Source: Lingula anatina
Taxonomy: Eukaryota > Brachiopoda > Lingulata > Lingulida > Lingulidae
Assembly (NCBI RefSeq): GCF_001039355.2
Contig: NW_019773515.1
Span: 511,509 to 575,508 of the forward strand
Direction of reading: 5' to 3'
DNA: 64,000 bases
A model generated the notes under the pieces. The model saw only the letters and a list, made by a program, of their open reading frames with translations, did not search any database and was not told the DNA's origin. The position numbers and the translations under genes are program-made. Below, piece after piece: positions 22,806 through 36,620 of the stretch (positions are counted from its first letter, which is position 1; the number at the start of each line of letters is the position of its first letter).

Positions 22806-23015
22806 CTAAATAGAGTCGTCGCCGCCCTCATCATATTCCTGTTCAACATCGGCCGAATCCTCAACAGGCCAATCGGATTTTTGACCTTCTTTACTTTCAC
22901 TTTCATACAAGTCGAAGAAAGCACGGCTCTCTACCAACATTCCCACCAGAGTCACTAAGGTGAAAACGATCAAATATTTCGCGAACGCCTTAAATAATTT
23001 TCTTGTGAATCCCAT
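22806..23015 (-). CDS. small secreted tubulin-tail chimera S1, 69 aa
   Basis: Most diverged member of the family described at 25392-25619. The start codon used by the relatives has become TTA, so I choose the in-frame ATG upstream (23013-23015), giving MGFTRKLFKAFAKYLIVFTL. The hydrophobic stretch YLIVFTLVTLVGMLV follows a basic n-region, as in a signal peptide. After RAFFDLYES the tubulin part is barely recognisable: VEDSADVEQEYDEGGDDSI keeps only the acidic character. A stop at 22806-22808 and an AATAAA-bearing 3' flank near 22555 are in the family positions. Whether it is translated is unknown. Confidence 0.45.
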   Translation of the reverse strand: MGFTRKLFKAFAKYLIVFTLVTLVGMLVESRAFFDLYESESKEGQKSDWPVEDSADVEQEYDEGGDDSI

Positions 23016-24368
23016 CTCCTTTAAAATAAATAGACTGGAAATCCGCGTTCTGTGCAATTTCGAAGCGGTTGACAGCGAAGTCGGAAGGTGTATCAAAGTT
23101 ATTTCTTCTCTACCGTCTTGTCTCTGCGAAAAGTAGAGTTTTTAAGGCTTTTCAAGTGAAAGTGAAAACTGAAAAATACCAATAAAAACGTAAAATGTAT
23201 CATTGCAAGAAAGTGGAAATCGAAAAATACAAATAAAAACGTTGAAGCTCCATGTTTTTATACTATTCTTATAATCATTAACGTCCTTTATATAATCAAG
23301 CCTTTCTTCATGACAGCGTGGGGATTTCCAAACTTACGCAAATAATGCTTTATGTTCACATTTCATTTATAATGTACATTAAGGATATCTGGATATATCA
23401 GTATATTATTCAGTCAAATAAAATCTACCTACCTCCGTCCTAATATTGCTGATCAATCAAACACGGCGGATTTTGAATTGGAGAGAGCATCGTTACAGTG
23501 TTATATAGCAAATGAAGCATTTTAATGCAGATACTGGTACTGCATGTATCGTTAAGTGCTTTAACTCCACATATGAAAAAATAAAACATTATAGATTACA
23601 TTTTTGTTGAATTGAGTGTTATTTATCAGTTGCATCATGTTTCTATAATAGAAATAGATATTGACGTTTCTATTTCCGATAATTATAAATAGGTAAAAGG
23701 CGTTGAAAAAATGCAAAGCGCCATGCAAGAGAGAAAAGAATTCATCTATTTCTGTTTGATTATTGTTTTGCTTAGTAGTCTCAGCTCTCGCCGGAAAATT
23801 TGAATATGACAACAAAAGCTTTCTAACCTACAAAACGAGGCATCTAAGTTACAGAGAGCCGGATGACGGCTCATTAATGAAATCTTAAGCTTCGTGATTT
23901 TCAGGGCATATTTGGAATGAGAGCGGAAGCGCCACGCACACCACCACCTGCCATACACTCTCTCCCCTTCTCACCAAGGCACTTTAAGAAAATATATGGG
24001 GAGTTCCTTGGGTTAGAACACAGTACATAAATTTTACAGTGTTTATAATTTTTCTGAACTTTTTAAAGAAATCTGTAATGTAATTACTTGAAAATTCTGT
24101 TAGGGGTAACGTGCTTGGCTAAAAATATTCGTTTTCCCATTTTAAAAACTTGTATTTATAATTATTGCCATCACAAACAAAAAAACCAGTACATGTTTAC
24201 ATTCTTTATTAACTTCCCTAAGATAAAATTATTTTCTGTTGATTTTTTCAACACCCTGATAAAATGTTGACTGTTTCTCAAAAACTTCATAAAATAAAGT
24301 ACACGATGTTCTTTTGACAAGAAATGTCCGACTTATCGTCACGAAAAGTTTTAACATATTAAAATATG
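23016..24368. other. repeat-unit DNA between S1 and S2
   Basis: Upstream flank of S1, including the conserved leader block GCAATTTCGAAGCGGTTG at 23057, then the 3' flank of S2. It also holds the recurring unit landmark CTCTCGCCGG (here 23785; others at 21848, 32666, 38197). No other gene recognised. Confidence 0.55.
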
Positions 24369-24567
24369 TCAAATTTCAGTGGATTCATGAAAGTAATAAT
24401 ACACTTCTCCTTCCTCTTTCTCAATGGAGTCGACGCCGACCTCTTCGTAATCCTTCTCAAGAGCGGCCAAATCCTCACGAGCCTCAGAGAATTCACCTTC
24501 CTCCATACAGTACCCTCACCGACATACCAGTGGACGAAAGGAAATATCCCTATCGACATCCCCACAA
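24369..24567 (-). pseudogene. tubulin-tail chimera S2, truncated and frameshifted
   Basis: The reading frame runs [19 protein letters not shown] and then breaks at a 5-bp insertion (plus strand cagta, near 24507-24513). After the break, the tubulin-like [11 protein letters not shown]...[12 protein letters not shown] continues in another frame to TGA at 24369-24371. The N-terminal half of the signal peptide is missing because a dispersed repeat (24583-24850) abuts it. A dead copy. Confidence 0.75.
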
Positions 24568-24582
24568 GAGTCAACTGTCATC

Positions 24583-24850
24583 CGAGCTCTGAGGCGTGTA
24601 CTGTATATGTATACAGTCTGTATCCCCAGTTCACCCTGGCTATCACAGCAAAGATTACATCTCCACTACATAACATACGTTTTATGTCGGTGACAGATAT
24701 ATTCACTGAGCTCTAGAGACTGGAGGAGTGTACAGTGGGGGTAGGGTGGAGGGGGGGGGGCATGTGTCCCTGTAACCACTGCCCGACTGGCTGCCCACTG
24801 AGGCGTGTATATATATGTATTATCATATCCCCTGAGGTTTAGATAACTGA
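24583..24850. repeat. dispersed repeat, second copy of 20205-20450
   Basis: Same orientation and order of blocks as at 20205-20450 (GAGGCGTGTACTG, CACCCTGGCTATCACAGCA, GTCCCTGTAAC). A G-rich insert of ~30 bp at about 24730-24760 is specific to this copy. Confidence 0.7.
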
Positions 24851-25391
24851 ATAGGCCGTAGGCTACATGATGACATCGTAAGCACATTTGGAAAGAAAAA
24901 ACGCGCTTCTCTACCCCCCATCCCCACTCCACCCCCACCCCCACCCTCTACCCCAAAGCACGTTTCGTCAATGGATTAAGAGGTAGTGCTCGCATAATTA
25001 TTATTCTAATTAATGTTTTATTTAATAAATAACATTACATTATTCTTTAATATGAATATATAAATGACATGAAATTCAGTGAAAGATTACGTGCTTGGTA
25101 AAAATTATCAATTTTCCAATTTTGAAAACTAACATTCATTATGATTGCCAACACAGTGTACAAGCAAAACACCAGCACACGTTTTTTTATCCTTTTTTCA
25201 GTTCCCAAAGATATTTTTGTTATGTCTGTTCGTTTTTTCAACACCTTGCTGAAATATTAACTGTCTCTCAAAAACTCATAAAATAATGCATGCAAAGTTC
25301 TTTTGACAAGAAATGTCTTACTTTTCGTCACAAAAGCTTAATATGTAAAGTTTCAGTGAAACATATGCACTTCACGACGCTGGGATCATTC

Positions 25392-25619
25392 CTACCAGTA
25401 ATACACTTCATCTTGACCCTCTCCCTCAACAGAGTCGACGCCGACCTCTTCGTAATCCTTCTCCAGAGCGACCAAATCCTCACGAGCCTCAGAGAATTCA
25501 CCTTCCTCCATACACTCACCGACATACCAGTGGACGAAAGCACATTCCCCTATCGATATCCCCACAAATGTCAACAAGGCTAATACGATTAAACATTTGG
25601 CCAAATCTGTCTTAAACAT
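25392..25619 (-). CDS. small secreted tubulin-tail chimera S3, 75 aa (best-preserved)
   Basis: One exon, ATG at 25617-25619. Residues 1-8 (MFKTDLAK) are a charged n-region, residues 9-22 ([14 protein letters not shown]) are hydrophobic, and a signal-peptidase site is plausible near SIG or ECA. From residue 28 the sequence is alpha-tubulin from about Ala403: [20 protein letters not shown], then [22 protein letters not shown]. It ends QDEVYYW instead of EEEGEEY. Identity to the tubulin gene continues into the 3' flank (tubulin-like 3' UTR). The N-terminal half and the leader are unrelated to tubulin. Known biology: the tubulin C-terminal helices are normally cytosolic and lie on the microtubule surface. 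Inference: here they would enter the secretory route. Function unknown; alternatively a pseudogene with a lucky open frame. Confidence 0.6.
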   Translation of the reverse strand: MFKTDLAKCLIVLALLTFVGISIGECAFVHWYVGECMEEGEFSEAREDLVALEKDYEEVGVDSVEGEGQDEVYYW

Positions 25620-26726
25620 TTTAACTTGTGAATGAAATATTCTTTGAAAGAGGTGGATTGGAAATCAGCGCTCTGTGCAATTTCGAAGCAGTTGTCCGGA
25701 CAGTCGAATGATGTACCATATTTTCTCTCATCTCCTCGTAAAGTTGTTTTTTTTTTCGAGGCTATTTTAAATAAAAACTGCATGGTTATTTACCATCCAT
25801 ATAATCAACCAATGCCCCCTTTTTCTGAATTATCAAACCAGACAAAATGTAGCTATTTGACACAATAGTGCAGGCTCAACTGCAAAACACTTTACAGAAA
25901 ATTTTGTTTTGAATGAATCAAGCCTTTCTTCCTGACAATGCGAGATTTCCTAACCTATCAAAATTATCCCTTATTTCACATCCCATTTAAAATTTACATG
26001 ATACCAATTTACCATTGAGTAAAACCTACCCACCTTTTGGCGTCCATATACAGCTCAATACAGTGTGGGGGCAATTTGAATTGGAGAAAGCGTCGTTAAG
26101 TATATGATAAATTTGATTTTTTTTTAAACGTGCCGCTTTGACGTAGATACTGGTTACGTAGATACTGGTACTCCCGTTAAGTGCAAGTAGTTACATAAGT
26201 AGGACTGTGTCGAGGTACATATAATGTTTCTGTTAATATTAATATCTGCCGCACGTGGAATTATACTACACTTAAATTTTTTCCTGCAAAATAATATATG
26301 TACCTTTTCTGTCTGTTCACACGCTTGGACCCCATTCCCACAGATTTTAGTTCGATCTAACCCCGTGGGGAGTCTCACTAGATTATTGTCAGCTTAGCGG
26401 ACTTAAATGTCTGTCCCGCCTACTTAAAGCTGTAAGGGGGTAATTAACTTCCGTGCGCGGTCTGCTGACAGCAATTTAGGCGTGAACCCCGAGGGAGTTA
26501 GGTCAATCTAGTTGGATCGATCTAAATCTCTGGGATGCGCTCTTGGAATCCCCATACCAATGACCCGTAGAATACTGTCTGCGCAATCACTTCATTATCA
26601 CCGGGAATTCTCGCTAAGTGCAAACAGCGTTGATTGTCTCACACTTGAAATCGTGTTAATTTTCCCCTAGCTGCTCGAGGAGGCATGTCATTCAGATCAG
26701 CCGATTTCACTTAGCTAACCCCCCCC

Positions 26727-26775
<49 letters not shown>

Positions 26776-27282
26776 TGGATATGTCTATAGAAAAGCTGTC
26801 ATAACCACCAGTTTTTCTATATTCCATTTAACGTCAAGTGGAGGCGTGTCATTTAGTGAAGCTGATTGCACCCGGCGCGAGTACCCGTAGAATTGGGTCG
26901 AACCACGTAGACCAATGGTGTCAATGGAAGTGGGGCCTTAACTGCATAACATATTCCGCAGTACACACACACACACACCCTCAAATTAGATCATCCTCCA
27001 TGGACAGATTTTAGCCTTTGTAACGAAATTGGGGGTCCGAGTTAAAGAAAGTCCGCTCTCCGTTTATTTGTAATGGTTAGGGTTAGCCTGACCTAAGTAG
27101 GTCAAAATTCAGGGCAAGACTTACCTGTACAAATGAAAAGGAAACGGCTTCTCATGGGGGCCTCTCTGTCAAGTTACAACGAATTCGAAATTTCAAATAA
27201 GCTGCGCGGTGTTGTGAACATTGGGCTCAGAAGAGGACATTACGTTTCAGCTCTCTTTGCGCGATTATTTTGCAACCTGTAC
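25620..27282. other. intergenic: leader flank of S3 and dispersed elements
   Basis: Holds the S3 leader and upstream unit, then, at about 26335-26935, fragments related to the element at 27879-28255 (ATTGGGTCGAACCACGTAGACCAATGG at its end, shortened here to the landmark CCACGTAGACCAATGG). An (AC)n run lies at 26726-26771. No gene recognised. Confidence 0.5.
26726..26771. repeat. (AC)n microsatellite
   Basis: AC/CA dinucleotide run directly after a C homopolymer. Confidence 0.95.
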
Positions 27283-27365
27283 AGCACCAAAGCATTCAAC
27301 GGTCGCTTTTGCTCATCCCTAACCCATAATTAAACCATTCACTCGGTCAACGCTCTCTTCGTCTA

Positions 27366-27426
27366 CCAATCATCTGCCGAGTTTTCCACTCAACGAACTG
27401 CTGGGCACTGCGCCGTGGTATAAAAA
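27366..27426 (+). promoter_or_regulatory. core promoter of alpha-tubulin gene D
   Basis: CCAAT at 27366-27370 and TATAAAAA at 27419-27426, about 130 bp upstream of the ATG. Downstream the leader carries GCTCGGACACTTCAAGTCA, close to that of gene C and sharing the CACTT..AGTCA core with genes A and B. Confidence 0.75.
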
Positions 27427-27555
27427 GAACGCTTTCCCTTGTCTACGTCATATTTTGAATTTTGCTCGGACACTTCAAGTCAAAGAGCAAAATCTACTCC
27501 GTGGAGTCATCGATTGACCCTTCATGTACGGTTCATCAACATAATCGTCTTCAAC

Positions 27556-31406
<3,851 letters not shown>

Positions 31407-31581
31407 ACAGATACATGATTCCACGTCCAGCGTCTCAAACAGCATTCCTATGGAATGTTAAAAAGGAGCTTTTTTCATCTGTGACGAGTCGTCAGACTTT
31501 TTTCAAAAGAGCACTGTGCATTATTTCATGAAGTTCTCTGCTTTTGAGAAACGGTCCAATGATATCAGGGCATTGCAAAGA

Positions 31582-31587
31582 AATAAA
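31582..31587 (+). terminator. polyadenylation signal of tubulin gene D
   Basis: AATAAA 176 bp past the stop codon. Confidence 0.7.
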
Positions 31588-32565
31588 ACTTAAAGATCAA
31601 ATTCATATTTTTGAAATTTAATAATAGTTCAAACTTTTGATGTTGTTTAGTTTCTACACATGCGTTAGCAATCATAATGACTATAGACGATTTGAGAAAT
31701 TATTTTTTTACAACAAATTGAATTTTATAGCAATGATACTATAGAGTGAAAAAGAATACATCATTGAATAAATTAGAATCGAACGTTTCGCCATCTACGT
31801 CTTAAACATTTTAACTATGGATTCAATCTCCCTTAAAAGAGACTGGTTGGAAATCCGCGTGCTGTGCAATTTCGAAGCTGTTGGCAGCGAAGTCGGAAGG
31901 TGTATTAATGCAAAAAAGTGGACATTGAAAAATACAAATAAAAAACATCGTTTACACCCCATCCTTATAATAGTTCAACGTCCTTATTATAATCAGGTTT
32001 TTCTACTAGACACTGCGCGATTTCCAAACTTATCAAAATAATGCTTGAAATTCACAGTAAAATTATAATGTACATCTAGGATATTTGGAGATATCAGCAT
32101 AATCATTCAGTCAAATAAAATCTACCTACCTTTTTGCATCCTAATATTGCTCAATAAAACGGCAGCTTTTGAATTGGGGAAAGCATCATTACAGTATTAT
32201 ACATGTACCAACTATTGTGCCAGCTATAGCACAGAATCTAGAACTCCCGTTAAGTGCTTGTACTGTACATATAAAAAACAAATATGAGTATATCTATAAC
32301 ATTTTTGTCGTGTTGAGCTTCATTTAGCATTAGCATCATGACAACTACGGCGCATATACTGGTGTTCCCGTTAACTGCTTGCAATTATATTGTACATATA
32401 TAAACAAACATGTTTATTGTGTCGAGCTTTATTTATCATTATCATGTTTGTGAAACAGACAATGATTCTGAGTTTTCTTTTTCGAAGCATTTTAAATGGA
32501 CGTGGTTGGTTTGAAAAGATTTTAAAAGTGTGAGGCAAAACAAAAAAAAACTAATCTATTATTTT

Positions 32566-32634
<69 letters not shown>

Positions 32635-33717
32635 TTTTATTATTGCATTCTAGTACTGGCTAAACTCTCGCCGGACAATTAGAATATTAACATGGCTTTC
32701 TTGCTTACCAAGTGAAGCGGCCTAGATGCAGAAAACTTTAGGGCGGCTAAATGATGAAGTCATAAGCTGCATGATTTTCAGGGCACATTTGGAAATACCC
32801 GCCCAATACCCCTCCACTTTTCACCAAGGCACATAAAGGAAATACGTGGGTAGTTCCCTGTGTCAGGACACGGTACGTCGATATGATTGTGTTTAAATTA
32901 TTTTTGTTCATTTTAAGTATTCTATATTAAAATTGCTATAATTATTCTCTTTAAGGCTATGCGCTTGGTAAAAACAAACCATTTCTCAATTTTTAAAACT
33001 GATATTCAACATGATTACCAACACAGTGTGCAAATCTAACACCAGCACACGCTGTAATTCTTTATTCAGTTCTAAAAAATGAATTTGCTATTTTTTATTA
33101 TTTTTTCAGTACCCAGATCAAATTTTGACGGTTTCTCGAAAACAGTCAACTCCATGAAAATGAAGCACATTACCTTTGGTAAAGAATGGTCACAAAAAGT
33201 CAATATGTAACATTTCGGTAAAATGCTGTTCAAAACGCTGGATGTTAGGTTCATCAAAAAGTCGAGATTAAATGACTGTACCCCGCAGGGACGACGTGTG
33301 GGGAAGCGTGTGAGAGGCGGAGAGACTATTAAAAGATTAGGCGGTTTTCCTTTCATGTAAGTCCGCCATATTTAGTCGCAGGATTTGTAAAGCCTGGCTC
33401 AAATCGTTGTGAATGCGATCTATGTTATTGATATCCCAATAACGATAAATATGCGTAATGCGAGACAGAAAAGAATTTATCTATTTTTATTTGATTATTG
33501 CATTGTTACTAGCTTAACTCTCGCTGGAAAATTAGTATAGCGTTATTTTGTTTTTATCTTTATTTTTCTGTACTCTGTTGAAATTTTGAACCCTTAATAG
33601 ATCGTATAAATAATGCACAATGTTCTTTTGACTAGAAATGTGTGACTACTTCACAAAAAAAGTCAATGTGTAACATTTCGGTGGAATACATGCTGTCCAG
33701 GACAATGGGCGTTGGGA
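31588..33717. other. intergenic repeat-unit debris
   Basis: At 31795-31920 a leader block of the chimera family is present with its ATG region, but the reading frame stops almost at once (MFKT then TAG on the minus strand). The 3' flank block recurs near 33040-33240 without a tail ORF. A (TTTA)n/(TTA)n tract lies at 32566-32630. These are unit fragments that lost the coding part. Confidence 0.55.
32566..32630. repeat. (TTTA)n/(TTA)n microsatellite
   Basis: TTTA tetranucleotides followed by TTA trinucleotides. A homologous shorter tract sits at 38104-38157 in a related repeat unit. Confidence 0.9.
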
Positions 33718-33945
33718 TCATATATCCGTCCATTGCTCCTCCAGTTCCTCTTCACCCGTTCTCTCGAGGACAGGCAGGTAATCCTTCTCCAGAAAGCCCA
33801 AATCCTCACGATACTCATAGTTATCACGTTCCTTCATACCCTCGTCATCATGCGAGTGAACAAAAACATATTTCCTTGTCGACATTCCCACTAGAATCAC
33901 CGAGGCAAAAACGATCAAACGTTTTGTCATCTCCGTCTGAAACAT
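33718..33945 (-). CDS. small secreted tubulin-tail chimera S4, 75 aa
   Basis: Starts MFQTEMTKRLIVFASVILVG, a signal-peptide-like N-terminus. The tubulin-derived part has moved far from its source: VFVHSHDDEGMKERDNYEYR replaces [19 protein letters not shown], then EDLGFLEKDYLPVLERTGEE and the new end LEEQWTDI. Very close to S9 and S11, with which it forms a subfamily. The basic pair in MSTRKY, just after the hydrophobic core, also recurs there. Intact frame; expression unknown. Confidence 0.5.
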   Translation of the reverse strand: MFQTEMTKRLIVFASVILVGMSTRKYVFVHSHDDEGMKERDNYEYREDLGFLEKDYLPVLERTGEEELEEQWTDI

Positions 33946-34523
33946 TTTACTCCTTAATTAAATCTTCTTCAAAAGAGAGTAATTAGAAATCCGTGTGCTA
34001 TGCAATTTAGAAGCGGTTGACAGCGTGATCCGAAGGTGCATCAATGTTTTTCTTCTATGTGGTCTTGCCTCTTTGTAAAGTTTTTTCTTTGAAGGCTATA
34101 AATGGAAAATTGAATGACATTGCATTGAGCAAAGACTTATTGATATCAGTGGCGGATTTAGGGGATGAGGTGTATCAATGTTTTCTCTTCTATCCAGTCT
34201 TGTCTCTACGTTAAGTCATTTCTTTCAAGGCTATTTCAAGTAAAAAACGAAAATTGAATGAAATTGCTCTTACTGAGCAAAGATTTGTAAATCAGATATA
34301 TATCATCAATGTCCTTTTCCTCACTCTAATGGTCTAGGATGAAATGTTAGAGATAACATTATAAAAAAAGATAATCAACCACCCGCAAAGGACAGCCAAA
34401 CCCCTAGGTGCAGGAAAAATCTTGTGACCAGGCACATCCCTGAATACCGAAATATCCTCACTCTAATGGTAAAGGAGGAGACAGCAGAAATTACAAGGCT
34501 GGGCGTTGGGATCATTTATCAGT

Positions 34524-34757
34524 TCAATACTCCCCGCTCCCATCTTCGCCCTCTCCCTTTTCATCAACGGAGACGACGCCGACCGCTTCGTAACCCTGCC
34601 CCGGAGCTGTCCATTCCTCGCGTGCCTCAGAGGATTCACTTTCCTCCATACCCTCACCGACATAATAGTGGACGAATGGACATTTTCTCGTCGGCATTCC
34701 CACTATAGTCAACGAGGCAAATATGATTAAAAATTTTGTCATCTCTATCTTTAACAT
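34524..34757 (-). CDS. small secreted tubulin-tail chimera S5, 77 aa
   Basis: I choose ATG 34755-34757 because it aligns with the family start ([20 protein letters not shown]); an in-frame ATG 60 bases upstream falls in the leader. After the hydrophobic core comes [20 protein letters not shown], clearly tubulin helix 11-12, then SEAREEW, a weakened [11 protein letters not shown], and an acidic tail ending [10 protein letters not shown] that still finishes in EY. Intact frame. Confidence 0.5.
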   Translation of the reverse strand: MLKIEMTKFLIIFASLTIVGMPTRKCPFVHYYVGEGMEESESSEAREEWTAPGQGYEAVGVVSVDEKGEGEDGSGEY

Positions 34758-35335
34758 TTTAATTCTGAATTTAATCTTCTTCAAAAGTGAGGAATTAGAA
34801 ATTCGTTTGCTGTGCAATTAAGAAGCGGTTGGCAGCGTGATCCGAAGGTGCATCAATGTTTTTCTTCTATGTGGTCTTGCCTCTTTGTAAAGTTTTTTCT
34901 TTGAAGGCTATAAATGGAAAATTGAATGACATTGCATTGAGCAAAGACTTATTTATATCAGTGGCGGATTTAGGGGATGAGGTGTATCAATGTTTTCTCT
35001 TCTATCCAGTCTTGTCTCTACGTTAAGTCATTTCTTTCAAGGCTATTTCAAGTAAAAAACGAAAATTGAATGAAATTGCTCTTACTGAGCAAAGATTTGT
35101 AAATCAGATATATATCATCAATGTCCTTTTCCTCACTCTAATGGTCTAGGATGAAATGTTAGAGATAACATTATAAAAAAAGATAATCAACCACCCGCAA
35201 AGGACAGCCAAACCCCTAGGTGCAGGAAAAATCTTGTGACCAGGCACATCCCTGAATACCGAAATATCCTCACTCTAATGATAAAGGAGGAGACAGCAGA
35301 AATTACAAGGCTGGGCGTTGGGATCATTTATCAGT

Positions 35336-35529
35336 TCAATACTCCCCGCTCCCATCTTCGCCCTCTCCCTTTTCATCAACGGAGTCGACGCCGACCGCTT
35401 CGTAACCCTGCCCCGGAGCTGTCCATTCCTCGCGTGCCTCAGAGGATTCACTTTCCTCCATACCCTCACCGACATAATAGTGGACGAATGGACATTTTCT
35501 CGTCGGCATTCCCACTATAGTCAACGAGG
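35336..35529 (-). pseudogene. tubulin-tail chimera S6, N-terminus lost at the contig gap
   Basis: Near-identical to S5 (residue GVDSV in place of GVVSV) but the sequence stops at the N at 35530, so the start codon and most of the signal peptide are absent. It is partial because of the gap, not demonstrably dead. Confidence 0.7.
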
Positions 35530-35530
35530 N
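35530..35530. other. assembly gap (single N)
   Basis: An N between CAACGAGG and TGTGTCTTAT. The left side is in the middle of S6; the right side begins a ~1.1-kb repeat segment. Confidence 0.9.
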
Positions 35531-36620
35531 TGTGTCTTATATCTACCTTCAAAATAATGCCAATAAAATCGTAAGTGCTGTATGGTAATTTACCATCCTT
35601 ATATAACCCAAGATCTTCTTTATTGAACTCCACAACCATGCAAAATGTAGTCATATGACACCATAGTGCAGCCCACATTGCACGCACTTGACAGAAAGTT
35701 TTGATAGGAATAAAGCAAATTATTCCTCCAGACACTGCGGGACTTCCAAACTTATCAAAATATTGCTTTAAGCTTACGTCTCATTTATAACGTACATTTA
35801 AGATATTACTATTCATTCAGGTTAAATCTACCTACCTTAATGCGTCCTAATATAGCTCAATAAAATGGAAGTTTTTAAATTGGAGAAAGCATCGTTGCTG
35901 TTTTATACTACAAACATGCCAACTAGGGCGCAGATACTGGTAGGCCTACTCCCGCTTAGTGCTTGTACATGTAAAAGCAATTATAACTTTATCTTTAGCA
36001 GTTTTATTGTGTTAAGTTTAAGTGAGCAATAGCATGTAGTCTCTGAAATAGAGAATTATGTTCACCTTTCTATTACGAATAATTTTCAAATGGAAGAGTT
36101 GGTTTAAAAAGAGTTTAAAAGTGCGATGTAAACAGAAAAGATATATATTTTTATTTGATTGTCGCATTTTACTGCTTTTTTTCTATCCCTGGATAATTAA
36201 AAAACGGCAACAAAAGCTTTCTAGCCTACCAAGCGAGGCGGCAAAGTTAGAGAAAGCCTGAGGGCAGGTAAATGATGAAATCCTAAGCTGCGTAATATCC
36301 AGCTGATATTTGGTAAGAGAGGGAAAGCACCCCGCCACCACCACTACCACCACCACCACCACCACCACCACCACTACCACCACCAACCTCCCTACACCCC
36401 GTTCCTTCCCCCCCAAAGCTACCCTAGGTTCTAGATTTCCGTATTGCCAGCTTGATCTTGATTTCATACATGTATATAACCCATATCAGCAATACGAGTA
36501 AAAGAAATACTAGTAAAAACGATCCCATCAAAAGATTTTTAACGAGCTAGCTTTTACTGTGCCCTGACACTCAGTGTACCAAAAGCATATCCAATATTCT
36601 GAAAACCTAATTACTTCTAG
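35531..36620. repeat. 1.1-kb repeat segment R, copy 1
   Basis: Begins TCTTATATCTACCTTCAAAA, carries a (CCA)n tract at 36330-36388 and ends near CTAATTACTTCTAG. Other copies: 41181-42170, 42172-43240, 47440-48560, a short piece at 37575-37780 and an inverted remnant near 53500-53650. Copies sit directly downstream of (3' to) a tubulin-type 3' UTR, so R is part of the ancestral tubulin repeat unit. No protein recognised; poly-Val/poly-Thr frames come from (CCA)n. Confidence 0.8.

Larger units (their letters stand above)
34009..35529. repeat. tandem duplication with 812-bp period
   Basis: 34009-34717 is repeated at 34821-35529 with only a few substitutions (for example gagacgac versus gagtcgac, near 34570 and 35382). 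Each copy carries a leader block, an upstream flank and one chimera ORF (S5, S6). The second copy runs into the N at 35530, so it could be a recent tandem duplication or an assembly artefact. Confidence 0.8.
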
